From assembly GCF_018320785.1 (NCBI RefSeq), contig NC_054875.1, forward strand, positions 7,326,132 to 7,390,131: DNA of 64,000 bases, written 5' to 3'. Shown one piece after another: positions 24,201 through 36,200 of this stretch (position 1 is the stretch's first letter; each line of letters opens with the position of its first letter). The notes beneath the pieces were generated by a model. That model searched no databases. It had not been told where the DNA came from and saw only the letters and a list, made by a program, of their open reading frames with translations. A program made the position numbers and the translations under genes. The DNA is from Cheilinus undulatus. Lineage: Eukaryota; Chordata; Actinopteri; Labriformes; Labridae.

Positions 24201-27200
24201 GCAGTCCAGACCCCCCAGTGCCTCTGACACTGTTTCTGCTGTAGACAGCAGCTTGTATGAGGTTTGTAAGCGGGCTGCTTCTAAGCTAGGGATCCCTTGG
24301 CCCACAGCCATGGATGCCGAAGGGACAGAGAGAGACTTGTATAACGGTAAGAGGCTCCCACCAGCTCAACCGCCAGCAAAACAGCTCCTACCTGCAGTAC
24401 CAGCATGCATGAAGGAGATGAAAAGATACTGGTCTAGCCCATTTAAGAGTAAACTCCCAACCAAAGGTTACTCTCAGCTGGAGATCCAGGGAATGGGGGA
24501 ACTGGGGCTGGCCGAACCCCCAGCTGTGGAGCCTTCAGTGGCTTACCACCTCCACCCTAACCACCATTCTCTTTCAGCCTCCAGCAACATTTCTCTGCCT
24601 AACAAAATGGAGCGTGTCACTGCCTCCATTTACCAGAGAATGTATAAATATGCAGCTCAGTCAGTTTGCTCTCTCAATGCTGTAACTCTGCTATCTGCTT
24701 ATCAGGCTGAAATCCTGGAAGAGATGGACCGTCAGTTGGACTCCGGGACACCTAACCCGGTCCTCTGGGATGAGATCTGCGTTGTCAATGATCTTATCTT
24801 ACGCTCCTCCAGAGGTGCAGTACAGGGCAGTGGCAGAGTTATGGGGCTTGCTGTCGCTGGTGAGAGAGCCTTGTGGCTGAACCTCTCAGGCCTGAGCGAT
24901 GCACAGAAGGCTGACATTATGGATGCAGCTTATGATCCCACTAAAGGTCTCTTTGGCCCAGCTCTGGAGAAGATGAGGGAGACCAGTACCCTCAGAAAAC
25001 AGGAGGGTGAGGCCTTTGACCTCTGCCTCCCCAGGAAAGTTGTTCCTCGTCCTGCTCAGGCACAGAGAGGTGGATTTGCAGCTGCTGCTGCCGCTGCACG
25101 AGGGAGTCAGGGAGGTGTAAGGCCACAGAGACAGGTATCAGGGCAGCAGCCTAACCAGCAACCTAACTCCAAGCCATGGGGAAAACACTCATTTGCAGCT
25201 GTGGCAGGAAGAAAACGTTCCTCTAACCCCGGGGACATGAAGAAAAAGAAGTCCTCCTAACCCTTCTTTCTTTTCCTACTCCTCCTCCCCTAAAAAAGGC
25301 AAGGGGAGAGGAGCAAAGCCTAAAAGCTCTGTGTTTGGAGACCCAAGCTGTTCCCAGTTACCCTGGGCTCCTTTCCCAATGGCCTCCTCCCTCATGTTCC
25401 AGAGGTGAAAGAGCAGCAAACAGCACAGTGTCACCAGGCACTCACAGTTTGCACAAAAATAAAGCTTTCAGCCTCGCAGCCAGGCCAAGGGCCAAGGGCG
25501 AGTTGCAAACGAAAAATAAAACAGAAAATATGCCATTCTCCCTTGATGCCAACAGAGAGCATGTGTGCCCCTCTGTTTGCAGACAGCCCTCGTCAGGCGC
25601 AGGGAGTGACGTCATCAAGGTACGACGACCTGGGCCCGCTGTCAGCACGGGCAGACAGATGGTGTGCATGCACAGTCCCTCCTTGGATTCTGTCCACTGT
25701 TTCTCAGGGGTACAGACTATAGTTTGCTATGAAACCACCCAGATTCAACGGTGTGTTAGTTTCGATAGCAGAGGGAGATGCAGCACGCATCCTGGAGGAC
25801 AAGGTAACATCCCTGCTAAACAAAAAGGTAATCAGAGCCGTTCCGAACGAGGAAGTCCATGTCGGGTTTTACTCCCGATACTTTCTCGTTCCAAAAAAGG
25901 GGAGCACATCTCTCTGTCCCATTTTAGATCTCCGTGTGTTAAACAGACACCTACGAAAATACACTTTCAGGATGTTAACACACAAAGTGCTCTGTCGCTT
26001 GATTCGCCCCGCCGATTGGTTTGTAACGATCGATCTGTCAGATGCATATTTTCACATTGCAATTCATCCCACACACAGAAAGTTTCTGAGGTTTGCCTTC
26101 CAGGGCAGAGCTTACGAATGCAAAGCTATCCCATTCGGGCTGTCGTTAGCACCGAGGGTTTTCAGCAAATGTGTGGAGGCAGCACTGTCACCGTTGAGGA
26201 ACAAAGGCATCAGAATATTTTCGTACATAGACGACTACCTTATATGCTCCCATTTGCACGAGCAGGCAGTCAAAGATGCCGCTACGGTGACGAGTCACCT
26301 TGGGGATCTTGGGTTCAAAATAAACTGGGCAAAGAGCCGATTGGAGCCAGGGCAATGTTCAGAATATCTGGGTCTCAATCTAAATTCCCTCTCTTATTGT
26401 GTCACTCTTTCAGAGGGGAGGTTAAGGTCTCTCACACAGTGCCTCGACCTTTTCCGTTTGGGGAAAATAGTGACATTCAGACTGTGCCTGCGTTTGCTAG
26501 GCTTAATGGCCTCAGTAATCTCTGTTGTGCATTTGGGTCTTTTAATGATGAGGGAATTTCAGCGCTGGGTAGCAGCGCTGCGCCTGTCCCCGCGACGTCA
26601 CCTCAGCCGCAGGGTGAGGATAACGTCAGTATGTTTAACGGCTCTCCGTCCATGGAGGAACGTGACAACTCTGTCAGCGGGTGTCCCGCTGGGGGCGGTG
26701 TCATCCAGGGTTACCATGACAACGGACGCTTCCCTGTCAGGTTGGGGAGCAACGTTAATGGGCAGATCAGTGAACGGTATTTGGGCCCCGAGGTTGGCTT
26801 GATCCCATATAAACGTTTTAGAGCTTTGGGCTGTGTTCCTTTCACTGAAACATTTCCTACAGTTTCTTCAGGGGAAACATGTGTTGGTAAAAACAGACAA
26901 TTCCACTGTGGTAGCATACATCAACCGTCAGGGTGGCACCCGCTCACTGCAGTTGCACAAATTAGCTTGGGAAATAATCATGTGGAGCAGTACCAGGCTC
27001 CTGTCTCTCAGAGCGACACACGTGCCAGGCATTTTGAACAGGGGTGCAGATCTTCTGTCACGGGCGAACCCTCTGTATGGAGAATGGGCTCTCCACCCAC
27101 AAGTGGTGGAGCATATCTGGCAGAGATACGGCCGGGCAGCTGTAGATCTCTTCGCCTCGCAGGAAAACGCGCATTGTCCGCTGTATTTCTCCCTGTCAGA

Positions 27201-30200
27201 TGTGAGCGCTGTGTAGACGCACTGGCCCACCCTTGGCCAAGGATGCTGCTTTATGCATTTCCCCCTCTCAGCCTGATCTCTCCCACCTTAGCCAGGGTGA
27301 GGGAACAGAACCTCTCACTCATCCTGGTTGCACCACGGTGGCCATCCAAGCCCTGGGTAGCAGAAATAATTCAGCTTCTAACAGACGAGCCATGGCCTCT
27401 CCCAATACGACGGGATCTCCTATCTCAGGCACGAGGGGAGATCTACCACCCTCACCCAGACCGCATAGCACTCTGGGCTTGGCCCGTGAGAGGTGGAATT
27501 TAGATGCCGCTGGCCTGCCTGAGCGGGTTATTGACACCATTCAGAGTGCAAGAGCCTCCTCCACTCGTGCTCTCTACAGTGGGAAATGGCAGGTTTTTGA
27601 AGAGTGGTGCACCTCAAGGCACACAATCCCTTTTCAGTGTTCGGTGGCTGACCTGCTGTGTATTCTGCAGGACTTAATAGACAAAGGAAAGGCTTTTTCA
27701 ACCATAAAGGTTTATTTAGCAGCTATTTCTGCATGTCATATTGGTTTTGGGGACAAGCCCGTGGGGCAGCATCCTCTAGAAAGCCGTTTTATGAAAGGGG
27801 CTCGGCGAAAACTACCGGTTTCAAGACCCCTGGTTCCATTGTGGGATCTGTCAGTTGTGTTAGAGGCCCTAACTCAACACCCATTTGAACCTTTGAATGC
27901 AGTCGAGATGAAGTTTGTATCCCTGAAGACTGCATTATTACTGGCCTTAACGACAGTAAAGCGTGTAAGTGATTTACAGGCTTTGTCGATTCGACCTTCT
28001 TGTTTGCTCCTGGGCTCTCTAAGGTTTGCATGCGGCCCAATCCAGCCTTTGTGCCTAAGGTGGTCGAGGCGGCCTACAGGTGCCCTACAGTGGAGTTGAT
28101 TGCCTTTCATCCTCCTCCTTTCTCATCAGGAGAGGAGCAGAGACTTAACACTCTGTGCCCAGTATGGGCTTTGCATATGTATGTGAATAAAACAGCAGCA
28201 TTCAGGAGAAATGATCAGCTGTTTGTGTCTTGGGCTACTCCTCATAAAGGCAAGCCGCTATCTCGTCAGAGGCTATCTCACTGGATTGTGGAAGCCATCT
28301 CTCTGGTCTACCATGTTAGGGGCCTGCAGCCCCCTCAAGGCCTGAGGGCCCATTCCACTAGGAGCATGGCCACCTCTTGGGCTCTGTTTAGAGGTGTCTC
28401 AGTGCAGGACATCTGTGTACTGCGAGCTGGGTGTCGCCTCATACCTTTGTCAGAATTTACAGACTGGATGTTTCAGGGCCATCTGTGGCACAATCAGTGC
28501 TGGAGACAGTCGCACCTGGGTCACTTTGAGAACTGGTGCTAAGTCTGTAATATTTATGGCTTTGGGATGCTCATGCAATCCGGGAGTTGTCTATATCTCC
28601 CATAGTGAAACACCGAACGAAGTTAGAAAAAGAACTTTGGGTTACTTGACGTAATCCCTGGTTCTTTGATAACAGAGTGAGGTGTTTCACCTTCACATCC
28701 CTTCTTGCATAGGCACGGTAAGAAACCTGCCTAGAATGATTTGACAGAGGCGGGTCGACTGTGATAGTATGAGGGGGCGTGCCCCAAGCACATTCCGACC
28801 TGTCTGTCACAGACAGACGTTGTGTCATTGGAGCTTCCAAATAGGTCACGCCTAAGCGATCCCCATAGTGAAACACCTCACTCTGTTATCAAAGAACCAG
28901 GGATTACGTCAAGTAACCCAAAGTTTTGTGATATTCTAATATTTTGTGATTTTTTTTTTGCGCAGTAAGGTTTGATCATCATTAAAACAAAAAAAAAAGA
29001 AGGCTTGAAATGTCTATTTTTTTGAGATGCACCTGTATGTATTTCTGCATGAATAAAGAAACACAAAGCTGCTTTGCTGCACAAATACTTACCTCCGTGG
29101 GATGTACTTATTGAACAACCGAAAAAGTTGTTCTCATCTGGAAAACAACAGAAAATAAGTAGAAAAGGTAACATTAACACATAAGTCACATGTATCATTC
29201 TGACTCTTTTCATTTTAAAGTGTTATGACTGGTCAGCACAATGTTCTATAGACATATTAGTTTTATAACACAACTGCAGATTTATGTACTGAACCATTAC
29301 AGCTGGTTTGACTGAGAAAAGTTGCACATTTTCATGGCTTTAAATCATTACTGCATTGGTTGGCAATGAGACGTCTGTTTTAGCATTTGTTGTTCAAATT
29401 GGAAAAGTTTTGTATAGAAGATAAAACAAGTTATTTGGATCTCAAAGTAAAACTAAATAAAAGTCAGTTATTTTATTTGACAACAAAATGGAAACAGAGC
29501 TACTAAACTTTTCACAAGATATAAATAAAAAAATGTATATTTTTTTAATCAGTTCATCTTATCAATAACAGTACAACAGTAAGTCTTTTCATAGTCAATC
29601 TGCTCTTTGTCTTACCCTTGATATCCTTGTAAGCAGGTGTGAGATCCTCTGGTCTGTCTGAGCCGACACTCTTGGTGTAGATCAGCTGTCCCACTGTCTC
29701 ACTGTCCACCTTCCTCCCCACCACCTGTCCATCACGCACGATTAGACGTATTATGTCAGCGTTAACTGCGGCATGGAGGAATGGTGTGTCGAATGGGGTT
29801 CTGAGGACACGCTGCTTGACGGCAGCAACTGGGCAAGGGCCACAGCGGTAAATCCCTGTAGAGAATGATATGTTTAATGTTAAAAGTTTTGCATTGCATT
29901 GCATTTAGTATTTTTGACTTTCAGTGTCTCAAAGATTATTAGGGGGCATCATGCAGATGTAATACAGATAAAAGGAAGGAAGGAAAAAGACAAGCCCACC
30001 ATCATACCATCTTTTCAACTAATGCTGGCCTTACACCTAACGACTTTTCAAGCGATTTCAAAGTCGCAGACAAAATCCAAAGTCTGAGAAAAAACATCAG
30101 TCTTGCTAAAGTTGCAGCGCACTCCCATAATCTCAGTCGTTAGGTGTAGGGTGATCATACTCCATCAGAGTAGTTCTAAGACAGTCTTTCTGCAGTCTTG

Positions 30201-33200
30201 ATGTCATGAGTCTTTAGTCTGGTCATATGCAAATTGTGTTTTCAATGATGCGACCATCATCCACAACCAATAAGAGCCAGTGCTGTGCGTAAGAACAGTT
30301 AACTTTTCAAAACATGAACACGAGCGTAGTTCAGTTTGAAGCCGCTGAATGTCCGCTCACAACTCACAAGATGGAAACACTTTTCTGCTCAGAGCCACAG
30401 TCTGATCCTGCTGCACCTGCATGTGTGTATCATGTCTGTTGGTTTATTCCAGGCTGACATGATAGGTTGGGTAAACCTCTGTTGGATTTTTCAAAGTAAA
30501 AGCCCAGATCAGTTTGTTTCTGTAGTGAGGCATGTGTAACTTTTATTTTGCAAACTTGCTTTGCTTTCTTTCTCAACAAGAGTTTTATTCTAGTCTTGTA
30601 GCTAGTGACCCCCAGTCTTTGCAAAATCGTAGTCTGTGACTAATAAAGACTGTTAGTGGCGTGTTTTTAAATCTTAAAGGGCATTTGACACCATTGACCA
30701 ACAGGTTGCTAAGCTTACCCGTTTTAGTTTCTCTGCTCTGGAAGAGCAGTGGATCCAAAAGTACAAGCTTCTGAGCTTTGAAAATTTTCAAAAAATTAAA
30801 ATTGCCTGTCTGATATATAAAGTCCTATTTGGGCTAAATGATTACATCAAACAGAAAACAAGTAGTGAATCTTCAGTCAGACTGACCAGAGCCACTGTTA
30901 GAAGGGACTGTGAGATACCTCTTAGACGTTCCACCTTTGGGCAAAATGTCATATCTTTCCAAGGAAGCACACTGTGGAATATTTTACCACTCAGAGTCAG
31001 GGAATGCTCCAGCTTTGCAACGGTAATCTGAAAGCGTGGCTCAGGACAAACCAGAATTGCAACCATGTTTAACCATTTCAATATCTATATGCATACATAC
31101 GTACATTTAGCTATGTATGCATATTTTGCGCTATATTACATACATAGATACACTTATGTATGCTTTTCCAGTGCAATAATACATGTATAAACACATCTGT
31201 AAATGCAAACTACGTGCAATAGGGCTTTGTGCAATAATATTAGCACTTTCACTTACCAGGCCACGGGCAATGTGTAATCTCTTTTTTAAGCACACTCATG
31301 ATCATGTAATGTATATTAGCACACTTGCACTTCAGCACTACAGCACTTTACCGTCTGCCTTATGCACTTTAATGGTCACTTTATTCCTGGTCTGTCTTAA
31401 GCAAAGGCCATGTTATATTTGGGTCTTCGTATTTTGTTGTACTGTTTATGTTGTCTGGTCTCTTGGTGTTGTCTAATTTCATGTAGATTTTTAATGTACT
31501 CTTTGTTATATATACCATCAACCTGCCAGGGACTACAGATGGAAATTAGCCTATGGCTACAATCTGGCACTTAAACATGTCCATGTTCATTAATGTGCAT
31601 TGTAATAAATAAATACTTTTTCCATTACATTGAATGGCTTGGATCTACTTGGCTTGACCTCAGCATGGCAGGAGTAATCTGGAATGAGAACTCAGGCTGT
31701 GTGCAGCTATCGGACCATGGTATGAGCAGATAAGTCTCAAGTTTTCGTTGTGTGTCTTATACGTTTCAAATTTTAGATGCAGAGTAAAAACTGAGATTAG
31801 ATCCCCAATGTTTAAGAATTGGAAGCAGAAAGAGGAAAATCCCCCAGGCAACTGGCTCCCTGGGAACCGCTTTGATGTCACCGTGGTGTGCTCGGAGGTT
31901 GGGTGGGTGTGGTTGGGCCCTGCTCCAGAGGAGAAAATTCTGGGTGCGGCATAGTTTTGCACAGCCAAACTGCTAATGAAAAGTTGCACCCATCCACACC
32001 AAGTTGTTTCGATGGGTGCAGCCAAAAGTTTTGTGGAAAGCCCCAATTGTATTAACCCTTTAAACCCGGAAAACACAAATTATGGCCAGAAAATTCTAAT
32101 TTTGGGGGAACTGAAATGTTTATTTCACTTTCTAATGAAATCCAAAAAAATCAAAATTCCCAAAAATTTAACATATATATACAGTGCTTAAAAAATTTAT
32201 TAGACCACCTGTCATATTTGTCTCAGAGACCATCCAGCATCATGAAGTGCTTTAATGCAGACTCTTTCATTTTCAGTGAGCTCTCCATGTTTTACCATTT
32301 TGAACAGGAATGAGGAATTTCAAACTGAATTCACCTGTTTATACCCAAATTTGAGCCGGCTCACTGGGCCTCTCTGAGAAGTCAGAAATGAATCAAGCAT
32401 AAAATTCAACCACTAAAACTCATTTTTCTGTTCAGGAATGCAAGTAAATAACTACAATTTGACATATTAATCAAGAAATAATAATGTGCTTTACTGTTTT
32501 TTTCAGTTTTGTTTGTAAATCAGTAAATTTGAGAATTCATGGATAACAATAATAATTATATTTTAGCATTGAAAATATCATTTCGGTTAAAGGGCTTCTA
32601 CATATTGGTGTATTAACCATTGTAGAAACATAAAATGATTTTGGTAATTACCAAGCTGTTAATTTAGGGCAGCTGTGGCATAAACTTTACTTTGGGTAGT
32701 GGTCTAATAAATTTGTTAAGCACTGTATATTTTTTAATCTCATTTGATACATTAAGTGTTTTTGGTAACTGATAATCCACTTGAGGGCATTTTTAGCATT
32801 TATTGGATTGTGTTCAGAGGTTTTTTTTTAGTCATTTATGATAATTTTGATTAGATAGAGGTATCATAAAAGTATGTATCAAATATGATACAACAGGCTT
32901 TAAGGGGTTAAGCATGTAAGGACAGCATTAAAAAGACACACTGGAGTGATTCACGCCACTCAGGTTCTCTGTTTATATACAGAAAACTGTATATAAACAG
33001 AGAACCAGAGAAAACAGAAAACAAAGTTGCCTGGTCAATCGTTTAAATGCTTTGTCCCTACATGCTTGGGCCCCATATGGGTTGTACACAGGCTCCAATA
33101 TAGGTCCCATGTGGGTTTGTCCATTGGCTCCATGGTGGCCCCACCTGTACATGCCCATGTGAACTGCAAGTGTAGATCTGTTGCATGGCGCTGCACATGA

Positions 33201-36200
33201 TCCAAAAATTGATGTATTTTGTTAGAAATTTTAAAAATAGTGTAAAATCTTGTATTTTTTCGTGGACCCTAATCTCTATGTGAGATAAGTGTGCCATCAC
33301 ACCCCTACCAGTCGGTATGTAAGGTTAGTTGGCTCTGGTTTTTAAGTAGCTGATCTTTGAAGCCAGCTTGTTGCAGGGACCAACCTGCACTCTTCTCCTG
33401 TGGAGTCGGGTCCACAACCTGCCAGCCATTAAACTCAGGACTGAGGTCTAGTCGTCTCATCCAGGACTCCACCCATACATGGAAGTTCCTGAAAAAGACA
33501 AACATACATGTGAGACTATACACATTTATCAAAAACTATTAACTAATGAGTGTTAACAAATAATAACACACTCCCAAAAGAAGTGTATCTTGCATAACAC
33601 TGATCCATTAAATATATACAGTAGGCAGACAATATAGAAACCTACCAAACACTGTCCCTTGAGAGGTTGAGCTTTTCCCCTGTGGTTGAGTAATATTCTT
33701 CTACTGACAAGCTGCAATCTCCATCGTGGGCTGCATTAAATACTGTGACCACCCTGGAGGGAATGCCAAGTGCTCTCATCACTGAAAAAAAAAGTATGTT
33801 TGTATCAAGATTTAAATGTTTGGCCTAAGTGGTTAAGTTCTGGAAGACAATGATGATATTCCAATGCACAGTTCAAACTTCAAAAGTTCAAATAACTATT
33901 CATCTGTAAGGAACGTAAAGCATCAGCATAAATACAGGAAAGGTAATGGTAGCGCAACACGACAAACCACACACATCCAGTATGGCAGGGGTGTCCAAAC
34001 TCATTCCACTGATGGCCACATACAGAAATATATAAGGATGTTCGGGCCACTTCAATATTCACAAGGCGAGGTACATGATGTTGGTTAAGTCAGAAGCAGA
34101 ATAAAGGAGGAGTTGGGGTGGAGGAGGGTTGCATTAGCAGCTTGCAGATAGAAAGGCAGTAAATCAGATGACTGTCAGTTGAGGAGGGGTTGCATTGGGT
34201 CAGCTGATCAGGGCAGTACTGCTTTACTGGCCTGCTTTAACTAACGTTAAATGCTTGATTCAATGGCTGACAAGGCAAATAGACAATAATTTGCAGGTTT
34301 CTGTTTCAACCCTGCTCAGAACTAGCTTTTATGCTCCAATGCAAAAGCACTGGAGCATAACGAGCAGCCAGGCAGCCGTTCTTTATATGTTCTTTATATG
34401 AGACGAATAAATCAGCACTGACTACGACGTATTGCTATGGCTACACAGACGTCAAGCGAGGTACCGGCATGTATTTTAATGTTACAGTCACATCACAGAT
34501 ACATCACACGATGTACATGGATACATACAGTCAATAATATATAAATACGTATATCATTAAGCTTTATCCCACTTACTGCCTTTGGTTCACAAATTGGTCT
34601 GCTTTGCTTTCACACCTCAAACGAACCACACCAGGTTTGTTTGGAAGTGGACCGAGACCCCCTGTTTTCAAGCGGACCAGACTCTGCTTGTTTGGTCTGA
34701 ACCAGAGTTCAAGGGAGCTTTCACACCACTCCAAATAAACTGGACTATCCAGGAAAACGGACCAGAGTTTGTTTAAAGCGGACCAAACAGCTCTGGTGTG
34801 AACGCACCCTAAATGTTACTGTACTGTCTGACTCCGCCCCTGACTACGATCCTCTCAGGAAATGGATGTGGTTTAGTGGATGTGTCTCAGCTGCCAGCTA
34901 CGAGGAGGATCAGGAGAGGAGGGTGGAGATTTTCTGAGAGGTCGGGGGGGGCAGACAGGCCAGGGGCACATATTTTTGTTAGAAAAGCCTGAAAAATTGT
35001 GTTTTGCATAATATGTCCCCTTTAAGCAGTGTTAAAATATATAAGTAAATCAGCAATACAACGCACAGACACTGGGCTGAGCAGTGCAGAAGTGTTCTGT
35101 GGAATGATGAGTCACGCTTCTTTGCCTGGCTGTCTGATGGGTGAGTCTAGGTTGAACGGATGCTGGGAGGAAGTTACCTGTCTGGCTGCTCTGTGCCAGC
35201 TTTGAAGTTTGGTGGAGGAGGGATGAGAGTATGGGGCTGTTTTTAAGGGTTTTGGCTAGACCCCTTATCGCCAGTGAAGGCAAGTCTTTATGCTTCAGTA
35301 TACAAAGACATTTTGGACTATGCTATGCTTCCAAGGAACCTTTTCTATTCCGACATGACTGTGCACCAGTGCACAAAGCAAGGACGATAAAGAGATGGTT
35401 TGATGAGTTTGGTGTGGAAGAACTTGACTGCACATCAACCCCATCAACACCTTTGAGATGAACTGGAAAAGGGAACTGGGAGCCATGTCTTCTTGTCAAA
35501 CATCAGTGTCTGACCTTATAAATGCTCAACAGCAGGGCTACTCACTTAGTTTGGAATGGGGGCCGAGCGTTGTCAAAGTTAGCATGAGTCTTAAAATGTC
35601 TTCTCAAGTTGTATTTGTCACACATCCATATGCAAGTAAGCAGTTAAAAAATCACTACACTGGGTTGCTCATGTCTCTGACGTCACACCATTTAAACAAT
35701 AGGGGGATGATCTCATATTGAACTTTATCAAGCACCACAGTTTTGAATACTTTTACTTGAATAAAATATGCACAATGGCTTTTCTACTTCCATCAGTATC
35801 ATAAAAAACTACAACCAAAAATGTCTGAAAAAACTGTAAATGCATTGTGTTCTAAGGAGCAGGTTAAATTTGTTAACATGTTGATGTCTCAGTAAATCTT
35901 CTCGCAGGCATGCTTTAGGCATATACTCTCCAGAGTTACACAAAGTACCTGTGCAGAGGACTGAAGCAAAGACCCAGCACTGTCCGTAACGTACAGGTTT
36001 GTATTCTGAAGAGATCCACTGATTGAGGATGTCAGCACTGCCGCTCCAATCTGTAGGCTTGACACCATCCGCATAGCTGCCCTGCCACTTCCCCAACAGA
36101 ATCCCCCGGTCGTCATCAGCACTATTCACCTGGGCAAAAGCAGACACACTAGTGACCTTTTCAGGATCATATCTTCAATGATATGATGCATGTTTGACCA

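Larger units (their letters stand above)
23082..28925 (+). mobile_element. DIRS-type tyrosine-recombinase retrotransposon
   Basis: 5.84 kb, GTT at both ends. About 145-bp inverted repeats (23103-23247 and 28733-28877), plus an internal complementary region at 28599-28690 whose two halves are inverted copies of the outermost left and right ends, meeting at the circle junction. This layout is diagnostic for DIRS elements. Gene order gag, RT-RNase H (-methyltransferase-like), tyrosine recombinase. Coding capacity is interrupted by two stops and at least three frameshifts. Insertion in a transglutaminase intron, opposite to the gene. Confidence 0.95.

Noticed and set aside
25335..27503. 722-codon plus-strand open frame over the DIRS RT region
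   Set aside because: RT and RNase H motifs lie in another frame; only the last ~95 codons of this frame (from about 27213) are the true continuation after a frameshift. The rest is a shadow.
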